Shown: piece by piece, positions 8,375 to 16,616 of the stretch | How positions within the stretch are numbered: position 1 is the first letter of the stretch | How the letters are laid out: each line of letters opens with the position of its first letter | NCBI RefSeq assembly: GCF_003402535.2 | Contig: NZ_AP025172.1 | Location: 372,001-436,000 of the forward strand | Reading direction: 5' to 3' | DNA from: Cupriavidus sp. P-10 | GTDB lineage: Bacteria; Pseudomonadota; Gammaproteobacteria; Burkholderiales; Burkholderiaceae | DNA: 64,000 nucleotides | Position numbers and translations under genes: made by a program | The notes under the pieces: model-generated | What the model saw: only the letters and a program-made list of their open reading frames with translations | Databases searched by the model: none | What the model was told of the DNA's origin: nothing

Positions 8375-9430
8375 TCAGGCGGCGCGTAGCGGCAGGTTCC
8401 TGATGCCGGCCTGGCGGTTGGGCGCCATGCCGTGGGCGGCCAGCGTTTCTTCAACGCTGTCGTACCAGGTGCCGATGCGGTAGATCTCGCGCGCTTCCTT
8501 GCCCGAGGCGATCTCGCGGCCCAGTTCCTTGGCCACGCGCACGCATTGCTCGATCTGCTGCACCGACGTCATGCGGTTGCCGTGCTGGTCGATGATGGTG
8601 TCCTCGATGCCGCAGCGGGGGTGCAGGCCCATCGACATCGCCATCATGTTGAACGGCAGCACGTTCTTCAGCAGCGACTCCGCGGTCAGCGTGCAGCCAT
8701 CCGGCGCGCGGTGGACGAAGTTGAAGAAGTTGAACGGGTTGGGGCCGTCGAAGCCGCCACCGATGCCGATCCACGTCAGGTTCAGCGGACCCTTGTAGAG
8801 GCCGGCGCGCACCATGCGCTCCAGCGTTTCCATCGCGTGGATGCCGGTGAGCTGGAAGTGCGGCTGGATGCCGGCGTTGCTGAGGCGACGCAGGTGCTCT
8901 TCCACCCAGCCCGGGCCGGCCGGCACCGTCATTTCGCGGTAGGCAGCCTGGTAGGCGGGATGCTCCAGCGAGGTACCCTTCAGGTACTCGGGATAGAGCA
9001 GCTCCATGATGTTCATCTGCGTGGTGTTGATCGCCACGGTGACCTGGTCCGGCTTCGGGTCCAGGTCAGCCAGCATATGGCGGGTGTCATCCGACAGCCA
9101 CTTGGCAGCCTGGCCATCGTCTTCCGGCGCGAACGAGATGGAGCCGCCGACCTGGATGATCATGTCGGGCACGGCGGCGCGCACGCCGGCGATCAGCTCG
9201 TTGAACTTCGACAGGCGCTTGGAACCCTTGCCGTCGAGTTCGCGCACATGCAGGTGCAGCACGGTGGCGCCGGCGTTATAGCAATCGACGGCCTTCTGCA
9301 CCTGCGCTTCCATGGTCACCGGAATGTCTTCCGGGAAATCTTCCGGCATCCATTCGGGGCCATACGGGGCCACGGTGATTACCACTTTGTCCTGGTTCTC
9401 CGGGTGCAGGGAATCGTCGAGAAATTGCAT
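8375..9430 (-). CDS. Beta-keto acid cleavage enzyme family protein (BKACE, DUF849)
   Basis: The 351-residue product starts at ATG 9430, preceded by GGAGGAGACC. The HLH pair at residues 59-61 (VLHLHVRE) is the zinc-binding signature of this TIM-barrel family, followed by substrate-contacting regions (IIQVGGS, GIGGGFDG). The founding enzyme, 3-keto-5-aminohexanoate cleavage enzyme, condenses a beta-keto acid with acetyl-CoA and splits it into acetoacetate and a CoA ester; many relatives use other keto acids. It heads a leftward set with the quinone reductase and SDR, suggesting catabolism of an unknown keto-acid-forming compound. A lost Bug receptor gene just downstream fits that reading. Confidence 0.88.
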   Translation of the reverse strand: MQFLDDSLHPENQDKVVITVAPYGPEWMPEDFPEDIPVTMEAQVQKAVDCYNAGATVLHLHVRELDGKGSKRLSKFNELIAGVRAAVPDMIIQVGGSISFAPEDDGQAAKWLSDDTRHMLADLDPKPDQVTVAINTTQMNIMELLYPEYLKGTSLEHPAYQAAYREMTVPAGPGWVEEHLRRLSNAGIQPHFQLTGIHAMETLERMVRAGLYKGPLNLTWIGIGGGFDGPNPFNFFNFVHRAPDGCTLTAESLLKNVLPFNMMAMSMGLHPRCGIEDTIIDQHGNRMTSVQQIEQCVRVAKELGREIASGKEAREIYRIGTWYDSVEETLAAHGMAPNRQAGIRNLPLRAA

Positions 9431-9521
9431 GGTCTCCTCCTGATGGTGAATGGCGCATCCATTGGCGCCCGTTTGACGGTCTTGATCCACAGGCCACGAT
9501 TCGGAGCGCGTGGCCGCGCTC

Positions 9522-10568
9522 TCAGCTGAACCGCACCGATACGTTTCCTGCTCGCGAGCAAATGCGGGCCACGCAATCGGCATCCGGAAGGTCGGCAATG
9601 AAGGCAAGCAGTGTGTCGAACTGGCGGTCCTCATGCCCACCGGCACGCGTGCCGGGAGCGGCGACGGGATTCGCCGAATCGTAAGCGGCGTTGATCTTGT
9701 CCCAGTCCGCTTCTGTCAGGTAGCGCTGCGCCGCCGGCAGGATGACGCCTTCCTCGCGCCCCATGAGTGCCCAGACGAATTGCGCGTAGTGATCTACCTT
9801 GCCTAGCAGCTCCGCCAGCGGGCCGCCTGCAGCAAACCGCTCAACGGCTTCGGTGAGCGCGCCAAGCCATTGCGCATTGCGTTCATGCTGGCGCTCCAGT
9901 TCGTCGAGTTCTGCGTCGGTCCGGGCCGTGCGCCGGCGCAGCCTGCCGTAGAGGCAGGCCTGCTTGCGGGGATGGTGGCGCGCCACTGGGAAGGCCTCGA
10001 TAAACCGGATCATGTTCCGCATCACCTGGACATTCGCGCCGGCGCCGCGGTCATTCGCAGCCGTGAGCATGTCCAGCCATGCGCGCAATACGGTACTGAG
10101 GGCGCGGTGCTCGTCGCGGATCTCGCGGATGGCCGGCACTGGCATCACCGGCGTGTGACCCGGCATGGCGAATACCGGGATACCTGCCGCGAGCGCCGCC
10201 TGGACCAGCGATCTTGTCATCGCTTCATGCCCGTGGGCGCCGATGAAGACCAGGTCGCAGCCAGCCTTGCGCGCGGTTGCGGGGATGGCGGCAGGTGCGT
10301 CGCCCTCGGCTACGCCAGCCGACGCACATGGCACCCCTAGCGCCCGCGCCACCGACTCGGCCTTGCCGAGCAGTTCGCGGCCGCGACTCATCTCGTCGCG
10401 CGGTACTGTGATCAGGCGGGGCACATGGACAAACGTGATCCGTGCGGCCGCAATGCGTGCCAGCTCGATGGCCCCGGTGATGGTGGCCATGCATTCATCC
10501 GTTTCGTCGAGCGGGACCAGCAGGTGGCGGCACGTGACGGCGTCGGCATCGGGACAAAGGCGGCTCAT
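9522..10568 (-). CDS. Universal stress protein fused to a hemerythrin-like domain
   Basis: The 348-residue protein begins MSRLCPD at 10568. Residues ~13-150 form a UspA domain (HLLVPLDETDE at the start; IGAHGHEA near the nucleotide loop). Residues ~165-330 form a hemerythrin HHE domain. Its histidines and glutamates are in the expected order: DEHRAL, ARHHPRK, LERQHE, KVDHYAQF and MGREEGVILPAA, which would hold a di-iron centre. Such domains sense or store oxygen, nitric oxide or iron, so the fusion suggests a stress sensor or scavenger. A 20-codon frame overlaps its start by four bases (listed separately). The gene is divergent from the LuxR regulator. Confidence 0.85.
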   Translation of the reverse strand: MSRLCPDADAVTCRHLLVPLDETDECMATITGAIELARIAAARITFVHVPRLITVPRDEMSRGRELLGKAESVARALGVPCASAGVAEGDAPAAIPATARKAGCDLVFIGAHGHEAMTRSLVQAALAAGIPVFAMPGHTPVMPVPAIREIRDEHRALSTVLRAWLDMLTAANDRGAGANVQVMRNMIRFIEAFPVARHHPRKQACLYGRLRRRTARTDAELDELERQHERNAQWLGALTEAVERFAAGGPLAELLGKVDHYAQFVWALMGREEGVILPAAQRYLTEADWDKINAAYDSANPVAAPGTRAGGHEDRQFDTLLAFIADLPDADCVARICSRAGNVSVRFS

Positions 10569-10627
10569 GCCGACACCCCGACCCGTACACGTCCCTGCTC
10601 CAGCGCGCACACGTCCATGAATTGCAT
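10565..10627 (-). CDS. Candidate 20-residue leader peptide
   Basis: ATG 10627 follows GAGGTG and encodes MQFMDVCALEQGRVRVGVSA. Its TGA overlaps the ATG of the UspA-hemerythrin gene (ATGA), while that gene itself has only a weak ribosome site. This arrangement fits translational coupling. The peptide resembles nothing I know, and the frame could be chance. Confidence 0.4.
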   Translation of the reverse strand: MQFMDVCALEQGRVRVGVSA

Positions 10628-10687
10628 CGAAGGCACCTCGCGTTCCGTTTCGACCTGGACGCATGCTAGCCGCCGCACACCTTGTAC

Positions 10688-10710
10688 GCCCCCTCCGCGG
10701 AGGAGGGGGC
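10688..10710. promoter_or_regulatory. Perfect inverted repeat between divergent genes
   Basis: GCCCCCTCC and GGAGGGGGC (9-bp arms) flank a 5-base GCGGA centre. The palindrome lies upstream of both the UspA-hemerythrin gene and the LuxR regulator, so a dimeric regulator could act on both promoters from it. It could also be an RNA hairpin. Confidence 0.5.
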
Positions 10711-10712
10711 GA

Positions 10713-10743
10713 TTGCCCGCCAGGCCGGCGGTGTGCCTATAAT
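10713..10743 (+). promoter_or_regulatory. Candidate sigma-70 promoter for the LuxR regulator
   Basis: A consensus TATAAT lies at 10738-10743 with TTGCCC 19 bases before it (10713-10718), about 130 bp upstream of the chosen regulator start. The palindrome at 10688-10710 directly abuts the -35 side. Confidence 0.45.
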
Positions 10744-10875
10744 GAGACACCAGATTTCGAGCCAGGCACGCCGCGCCCAACGGCAGGGCGAAGCCACGGA
10801 AGCGGCATTGCCGCGCCGCAGCCCGGCATGCACGTCCCGGCGAGCGTCGCATCCAAGCCAACCAGTACCCGCCAG

Positions 10876-13575
10876 ATGACCTCCGTGAACCGCGGCTCGG
10901 ATACCGCATTTTCCGAGCTTGCGCTCAAGACCATGCCGCCGCGCGCGCCGCGGCACCTGCTTGCGCGTGCGCGCCTCAGCCTCGACAGCGAAGCGCTGCG
11001 CGACCGGCCCGCGGTGGTCGTGCAGGCGCCACCGGGCTTCGGCAAGACGCTGCTGCTGGCGCAATGGCGCCGCGAGTACCTGGCGCACGGCGCGGCCGTC
11101 GCCTGGATTTCGGCGGACACCCACGACGATCCGCTGCATTTCCTGCAATGCCTTGTGCTTGCCGTCCGCGCAGGCTGCGCGCGGCCCGGCTTTGGCCGCA
11201 CCCTTCTCGAAGGCGCGGCCGCGGCGCCGGGCAGCACTGAAGGGCTCACGGCCTGGCTTGCCGAGGTGGCCCAGACATCGCTGGACCTTGTACTGATCGT
11301 CGACGAAGCCGAACGTCTCTCGCAGGACGGGGTTGGGGCGCTGCTTTACCTGCTGCACAACGCGCCTCCCAATCTGCGCATCGTGGTCGCGGCGCGCGGC
11401 GGGTTCGACGCCGCGCTCAGCGACCTGACGGCGTACGGCCAATGCACCGGCATCGGCGCGGAAACGCTGCGTTTCCGCTTTGATGAAACCATGACCCTCG
11501 TGCGCAGCCGCTTCGGCGACCGGGTCGATGCCGACAGTTGTGCGCGCCTGCATGAGTTGACCGACGGATGGCCGCTCGGCCTGCAACTTGTCCTGGCGGC
11601 CATGGAGCGCGGCGCCGATCCGCGCAGCGTCGTGGACGCCATGGCGGCTCGCCCGGCTGATGAAGGCGAGCATCTGGTTGGTGGCCTGATTGCCAAGCTC
11701 ACGCCCGACGACGTCGCGTTCCTGACTCGCATCGCCGTCGTAGACCACGTTCATCCGGACCTGTGCCGTGCGCTGACGGGCGCCGAGCAGGCACCGGAGC
11801 AGCTGGCACGGCTGGTCCGCGAGACACCGATCTTCATCTCCAGCGACAACAGCGACTGGTGCCGGCTGCACGCGCTCGCGCGCAGTGCCCTGCAGGCGCG
11901 CGTGGCCGAGCTGTCCCGCACGGAGCAGGACGAACTGCATACGCGCGCACTGCGCTGGCTCGCCGCGCGCGGCATCACGGAGGAAGCCGCGCGTCACGCA
12001 CACGCGGCGGGCCAGCATGCGCTTGCCTACGAGCTGGCAGGGCGCTCGCTATACGACGCCGTGATGCAGGGGCGGCTGGGTACCGTGCTCGAATGGCTGG
12101 AGCGCCTGCCTGACGCGGAACTGGACCGCTACCCGGGCCTGCGCCTTGCCGCTGCCTGGGTGCTCGCGCTGGGCGAGCGCCATGCGGAGGCCGAGGCGCT
12201 GGTCGCCCGCATGCTTGACGGCGCCGGCGACGATGCCGTCCTGCGCTATGAATGCGCGCTGATCCTGAGCATCGCGGCCTACTACGCGGACCAGCCAGAC
12301 CGCTGCCTGGCGCTGCTGGAGCCATGGCAGCAGCAGCCTGCCGCGCACGACCCGCGCCTCGCCCAGATGCATGCCAACCGCCTGGCAATGGCCGCGATTC
12401 TGCATGGGCAGACCGGGAACGCGCGGCGCCACCTGCAACTCGCGCCCCGCGGCAACCTGGGCGAGGGACATCGCTACGCAGCGCGCTGGGGCGAATTCGT
12501 GATCGGGCTGAGCTACCTGCATGAGGGGCAGGTGATCTTGAGCGAAGCGATCTTGCGGCCCACGCTTGCGAGCGCGGAAGCCGATCTTGGCCGCCGCCAC
12601 CCGCTCGCCTGCATGCTCGCGTCGCTGCTGGCCGCGGCGGTCTACGAATGCGACCGGGTCGACGAAGCGGCTGCGCTGCTCGCCAACCGGCTCGACGTGC
12701 TGGAGCGGTCGGGCACGGCCGAGACGTCGTTGCTGGCGTATCTGAGCGCTGCGCGCGTGGCCGCCGTGCAAGGCGTCGAGCACCGCGCACTCGACCTGCT
12801 CGAAGCGTTGTACGCGGTGGGCGTCGCGCGCCGGACGCCGCGGCTTTGCATTGCGAGCCTGGCGGAGCAGGTGCGCATGCACGCCGGGCGCTTCCGTGCC
12901 GAGACCTGCCGGGCCCTGATCGTCCGCCTTGACGAACTGGTCGCCGGGGCCGAGGCGGGCCACGGCCCCTTGTGGCGCCGCGACGTGGCGCTGATGCAGG
13001 CCATGGCACATGCCAATGCGGCAATCGCCGCCCAGGACTGGCCATCCGCGCTCGATGCGCTGCGCCGGGCGGCGCCTGCGGCGGAAGCCATGAAGCTCGG
13101 GCGCAAGCGCATCGAGATCATGGCGCTGGAGGCGTTCGTGCGTCATCGCGGCGGCGAGGATAGCCGCCCGCTGATGCAGGAAGCCATGAACCTTGCGCGG
13201 ACCTATGGCCTGGCCCGCACCTTCGCTGACGCACATCCAGGCCTCGCCGACTGGGCCAGGCGCCTGGTGGAGGAGGGGGCCGCGGAGCCTGGCGCCGCCC
13301 AGCCGCTGCCGGTGGCGCGCACACCGCGCCGCGCCGAACGTCCGACCATGGCGCCGCGTGTCGTGGCCAGTACGGTGCTGACCCCAAAGGAACGCGAAGT
13401 CCTGGAACTGCTGGCGCGCAATCTCTCGAACAAGGAGATTGCACAGGCCATCGGCGTGGGTGAAGTCACGGCCAAGTGGCATGTGAAGAACCTGTTCGGC
13501 AAGCTGAGCGCCGGCACGCGCAAGCACGCCGTACGGCGCGCCCAGCTGCTGGGACTGCTGGAGGGGCTCGAGTAG
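10876..13575 (+). CDS. MalT-like LuxR family transcriptional regulator
   Basis: A large (899-residue) STAND-type regulator. The Walker A motif APPGFGKT is at residues 51-58 and a Walker B-like LVLIVDEAE lies about 90 residues later. The middle is alanine-rich helical repeat of MalT/TPR type. The last ~65 residues are a LuxR helix-turn-helix (LTPKEREVLELLA ... NKEIAQAIGVGEVTAKWHV). Such proteins bind an inducer in the repeat region, assemble with ATP and activate promoters. The start is uncertain: ATG 10876 leaves a short leader before the ATPase, while an in-frame ATG at 10828 is possible. Its targets may include the divergent UspA-hemerythrin gene. Confidence 0.88.
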   Translation: MTSVNRGSDTAFSELALKTMPPRAPRHLLARARLSLDSEALRDRPAVVVQAPPGFGKTLLLAQWRREYLAHGAAVAWISADTHDDPLHFLQCLVLAVRAGCARPGFGRTLLEGAAAAPGSTEGLTAWLAEVAQTSLDLVLIVDEAERLSQDGVGALLYLLHNAPPNLRIVVAARGGFDAALSDLTAYGQCTGIGAETLRFRFDETMTLVRSRFGDRVDADSCARLHELTDGWPLGLQLVLAAMERGADPRSVVDAMAARPADEGEHLVGGLIAKLTPDDVAFLTRIAVVDHVHPDLCRALTGAEQAPEQLARLVRETPIFISSDNSDWCRLHALARSALQARVAELSRTEQDELHTRALRWLAARGITEEAARHAHAAGQHALAYELAGRSLYDAVMQGRLGTVLEWLERLPDAELDRYPGLRLAAAWVLALGERHAEAEALVARMLDGAGDDAVLRYECALILSIAAYYADQPDRCLALLEPWQQQPAAHDPRLAQMHANRLAMAAILHGQTGNARRHLQLAPRGNLGEGHRYAARWGEFVIGLSYLHEGQVILSEAILRPTLASAEADLGRRHPLACMLASLLAAAVYECDRVDEAAALLANRLDVLERSGTAETSLLAYLSAARVAAVQGVEHRALDLLEALYAVGVARRTPRLCIASLAEQVRMHAGRFRAETCRALIVRLDELVAGAEAGHGPLWRRDVALMQAMAHANAAIAAQDWPSALDALRRAAPAAEAMKLGRKRIEIMALEAFVRHRGGEDSRPLMQEAMNLARTYGLARTFADAHPGLADWARRLVEEGAAEPGAAQPLPVARTPRRAERPTMAPRVVASTVLTPKEREVLELLARNLSNKEIAQAIGVGEVTAKWHVKNLFGKLSAGTRKHAVRRAQLLGLLEGLE

Positions 13576-13598
13576 TTCCCGGCCTTTCGCGTCCGTTT

Positions 13599-13634
13599 CG
13601 CCCCCTCCTTCGCGCATCCTTCGCGCAGGGGGCG
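13599..13634 (+). terminator. Hairpin after the LuxR gene, with tandem repeat in the loop
   Basis: The arms CGCCCCCT (13599-13606) and AGGGGGCG (13627-13634) enclose two tandem copies of TCCTTCGCGCA (13606-13616 and 13617-13627). It starts 24 bases after the regulator stop. There is no T-run, so factor-independent termination is doubtful. Confidence 0.45.
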
Positions 13635-13727
13635 CAGCTGGCCGCCTGCTTCGGATAATCGGAAAGCCCTAACCACAGTGCGCCAATCGGACCCGACTCG
13701 TGCCATGCCGGCCGCGATGCACGGCGT

Positions 13728-14744
13728 CTAGCGCGTATTTTCCGGTTCCGGTGGTTGACGGCGCCACGCCGACACGCTGCAGCCGAAGCGCATGGAGAAC
13801 CACCTGGAGAAGGCACTGAGGGAGGAAAAGCCCATCAGGATGGCAACCTCCGACAGCGGTCGTTCGCTGTTTTTCACGTATCTCGTGACGAGGTCGACCC
13901 TGACCGCATCGACGACGGACAGGTAGTTCTGCCCATAGGCAGCCAGATGGCGATGCATCGTCTTGCGGTCGATGCCAAGCTGCCGGGCCACCTGTTCGGC
14001 CCCGCACTCGCCGGTTGGCAACAGCGCGAATACCAGCTTCCGTACTTTGTCCGGCATGGTGGAGCCGGATTGCGCCAGCTTGATATCCAGGAATTCGCGC
14101 GCATGACGGCCCAGCGCCGAATCCGAGGCTGCGCCAGCCACGTCGAGATCGGAGGCGGCCAGCACGATGCCATCAAAATCCTGGCGAAATCGCACCGGTA
14201 CACCGAACACGCGCCGATGCGTGGCAAGGCTGGCGGGCGCGGCGTGGGTGAAGCAGACGCTGCGCGGCTTCCATGCCGTCCCGGCAAGCAGCTTGAACAA
14301 CCGGAACCAGAGGCAAATGACGAACTCCGTCGATTGCCGCATGGAACCTTCGATGGACACGAGGAGTTCGAGCCTGACCACCGCGGCGTCCCCGACCGTC
14401 TCGATGCGCAAATCGATGCCTTCGTTGAGCAAATGCAGATAGCGCGCCATCGCATCCAGCGCATTGCGCAGGGTGGCGCCCTCGCGCATCACCGTCCACA
14501 GAGGTCCCTGTGTTGTCAATTGACGGGTTTCCGCCACGCGTAGCCCAAGATCTTCCAGGCCGGCAAGCTGTGCCGAATCCTCCAGCAACTGCATGACCGA
14601 CTTCGCCGGCACCCGCATTTCCGGGTCCACCAGGGCCGTCGGGCTGATACCCGCCTGCCGGAGTTGGCGGTACGGATCCAGGCCGAGTTGGCGGGCCACG
14701 TCGACAAACTCCGTCAGGTTCACGTGTTGCAGCAGCGTCGACAT
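13728..14744 (-). CDS. AraC family transcriptional regulator (OruR-like)
   Basis: The 338-residue product starts at ATG 14744, preceded by GGGGGAA. The first ~190 residues form the 'arabinose-binding domain of AraC, N-term' type found in OruR/ArgR-like activators (RYLHLL, then the FxGVPVRF segment). The last ~100 residues carry two helix-turn-helix motifs (AEQVARQLGIDRKTMHRHL and LSEVAILMGFSSLSAFSRWF). It is divergent from the TauD-type gene, and repeat site B lies in the shared promoter region. It is a natural candidate to bind that site and its relatives elsewhere in the window. Confidence 0.88.
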   Translation of the reverse strand: MSTLLQHVNLTEFVDVARQLGLDPYRQLRQAGISPTALVDPEMRVPAKSVMQLLEDSAQLAGLEDLGLRVAETRQLTTQGPLWTVMREGATLRNALDAMARYLHLLNEGIDLRIETVGDAAVVRLELLVSIEGSMRQSTEFVICLWFRLFKLLAGTAWKPRSVCFTHAAPASLATHRRVFGVPVRFRQDFDGIVLAASDLDVAGAASDSALGRHAREFLDIKLAQSGSTMPDKVRKLVFALLPTGECGAEQVARQLGIDRKTMHRHLAAYGQNYLSVVDAVRVDLVTRYVKNSERPLSEVAILMGFSSLSAFSRWFSMRFGCSVSAWRRQPPEPENTR

Positions 14745-14760
14745 AGGAGTTCCCCCAAGG

Positions 14761-14797
14761 TGCCCCAAAATGTAAAGTCGCTGCCCCGCAATGTCAA
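14761..14797 (+). promoter_or_regulatory. Phased direct repeat, probable AraC-type operator (site B)
   Basis: TGCCCC-N4-TGTAAA at 14761-14776 is followed by TGCCCC-N4-TGTCAA at 14782-14797, again an exact 21-bp step. It sits 17 bp upstream of the AraC gene and 79 bp upstream of the TauD-type gene, oriented toward the latter. It could serve both activation and autoregulation. Confidence 0.72.
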
Positions 14798-14875
14798 TGC
14801 ATCGTGCGCGGCTTCTTCAATACTTTGCATCGACCCTTCTGCTTCGACCTGTACCTACAAACTTTCGGAGTCGCA

Positions 14876-15724
14876 ATGCGAGTCGAGCCACTTACCTGTT
14901 CCATCGGCGCCGAACTGGCCGGCGTCAACCTCGCCGACGCGATCCACGATGACGGCATATTCGCCGGCATTCGTGAAGCGCTGCTCAGGCACCGCGTGCT
15001 GTTCCTGCGCGACCAGGACATCACGGCCGGCGAGCACGTCGCCTTTGCCCGCCGCTTCGGCGAACTTGAAGACCATCCGGTAGCGGGCAGCGATCCCGAA
15101 CATCCGGGGCTGGTCCGTATCTACAAGAGTCCCGACGAGCCCACGCCGCGTTATGAGAACTCCTGGCACACGGACGCTACCTGGCGCGAAGCCCCGCCGC
15201 TTGCCAGCATCCTGCGTTGCCGGGAATGCCCGCCTGTCGGCGGCGACACCATGTGGGCCAATATGGTGCTCGCCTACGAGAACCTGCCGCAACACGTCAA
15301 GGACCAGATCGCCAACCTGCGCGCACGCCACAGCATCGAGGCAAGTTTCGGCGCCGCCATGCCGATCGAAAAGCGTCTCGCGCTGAAGGCCCAGTTTCCG
15401 GATGCCGAGCACCCTGTCGTCAGGACGCATCCCGAGACCGGCGAGAAGGTGCTGTTCGTCAACGGCTTTACCACCCACTTTACGAACTTCCATACGCCCG
15501 AACGCGTGCGCTTCGGGCAGGACTTCAATCCCGGCGGGGCTGACTTGCTGCGCTACCTGATCACGCAAGCCTACGTTCCCGAGTATCAGGTGCGCTGGCG
15601 CTGGACCCCGAACAGCGTGGCGATCTGGGACAACCGCTCGACCCAGCATTACGCGGTCATGGATTACCCGCCGTGCCATCGCAGGATGGACCGGGCCACG
15701 GTGATGGGAGATCGCCCGTTCTGA
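14876..15724 (+). CDS. TauD/TfdA family 2-oxoglutarate-dependent dioxygenase
   Basis: ATG 14876 has GGAG six bases upstream, giving 282 residues. The iron ligands of the HxD...H triad are visible as H98 and D100 (SWHTDATW) and H258 (TQHYAVMD); R273 (MDRATV) would hold 2-oxoglutarate. The family hydroxylates taurine, alkylsulfates, 2,4-D and related compounds, releasing sulfite, glyoxylate or an aldehyde. With an alkylsulfatase gene at the left end of the window, an organosulfur or aryloxy substrate is possible but unproven. It is followed by an SDR and a second AraC regulator, likely as one transcript controlled from site B. Confidence 0.9.
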   Translation: MRVEPLTCSIGAELAGVNLADAIHDDGIFAGIREALLRHRVLFLRDQDITAGEHVAFARRFGELEDHPVAGSDPEHPGLVRIYKSPDEPTPRYENSWHTDATWREAPPLASILRCRECPPVGGDTMWANMVLAYENLPQHVKDQIANLRARHSIEASFGAAMPIEKRLALKAQFPDAEHPVVRTHPETGEKVLFVNGFTTHFTNFHTPERVRFGQDFNPGGADLLRYLITQAYVPEYQVRWRWTPNSVAIWDNRSTQHYAVMDYPPCHRRMDRATVMGDRPF

Positions 15725-15797
15725 GCGACACGCTTGATCACAGTGTCCTGATTCCCTGCACCCCAATGCAACGCAAAGCGAAACTGAGAGACAGACA

Positions 15798-16526
15798 ATG
15801 AGCCAGATCGATCCCAACATGCTCAAGGACAAGGTTGCCGTGATCACCGGCGCGGGCCGCGGCATCGGACGCACCATTGCACTGGCCTATGCCAGCGCCG
15901 GTGCTGCGGTGGTGTGCAGCGCCCGCAGCGAGGCCGACATCGTGCAGACGGCCGCGCTGATCCGCGAAGCGGGTGGCCGGGCCATTGCCCAGACCGTGGA
16001 CGTGGCGGACTACGAGACCGTCGCGACCCTGTTCCGGCGCGCCAGCGATACCTTCGGCGGTGTCGATATCGTCGTGGCCAATGCCGGTGTCGCGCTCGAG
16101 CAGCGCAGGATCGCTGACGGCGATCCCGCGCTCTGGCGCAAGACCATCGATATCAACCTGACCGGTGCCTACCACACCGCCCATGCCGCCATTCCCCACC
16201 TGCGCCGCCGCGGCGCCGGCAAGATCATCATGATCGGTTCCGGCCAGCGCAAGCGGCCCAACGCGGGCTTTTCGGCCTACTCGTGCTCCAAGAGCGGCCT
16301 GTGGATGCTTACCCAGTCGCTGGCGATGGAACTCCAGGAGGACAACATCAGCGTCAATGAGCTGATACCGGGGCCGGTCAGGACCGACATGACGCGCGAC
16401 GTTGCGGCGCCGCCCGGCGAATGGTTCAAGGATCCCGCGGACGTTGTCCCGCTTGCCCTGTTCCTGGCCGGCATGCCCGATTTCGGCCCCAGTGCGCAGA
16501 GCTACAGCCTGATGCGCCGCGCCTGA
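15798..16526 (+). CDS. SDR family oxidoreductase
   Basis: A 242-residue classical SDR beginning MSQIDPNMLK, with GAGAGAC just before the ATG. TGAGRGIG near residue 17 binds the cofactor, NAG follows near residue 95, and the active site is the serine in IGSGQRK with YSCSK. It lies 73 bp after the dioxygenase and 90 bp before an AraC regulator on the same strand. It would suit reduction or oxidation of the carbonyl product of the dioxygenase; the substrate is not known. Confidence 0.9.
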   Translation: MSQIDPNMLKDKVAVITGAGRGIGRTIALAYASAGAAVVCSARSEADIVQTAALIREAGGRAIAQTVDVADYETVATLFRRASDTFGGVDIVVANAGVALEQRRIADGDPALWRKTIDINLTGAYHTAHAAIPHLRRRGAGKIIMIGSGQRKRPNAGFSAYSCSKSGLWMLTQSLAMELQEDNISVNELIPGPVRTDMTRDVAAPPGEWFKDPADVVPLALFLAGMPDFGPSAQSYSLMRRA

Positions 16527-16616
16527 CGCCAAGTGGCCGAAAGGCGGGCGCACACAGTTCCCGCGACACCTGCCGGCTGCAATGGCCTTGCAGCCGCTGC
16601 CCGTGCAAGGAGGCCC

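Noticed and set aside
12049..13617. 522-codon open frame opposite the MalT-like regulator
   Set aside because: Histidine- and arginine-rich composition typical of antisense high-GC DNA; the plus-strand gene has clear ATPase and helix-turn-helix motifs.
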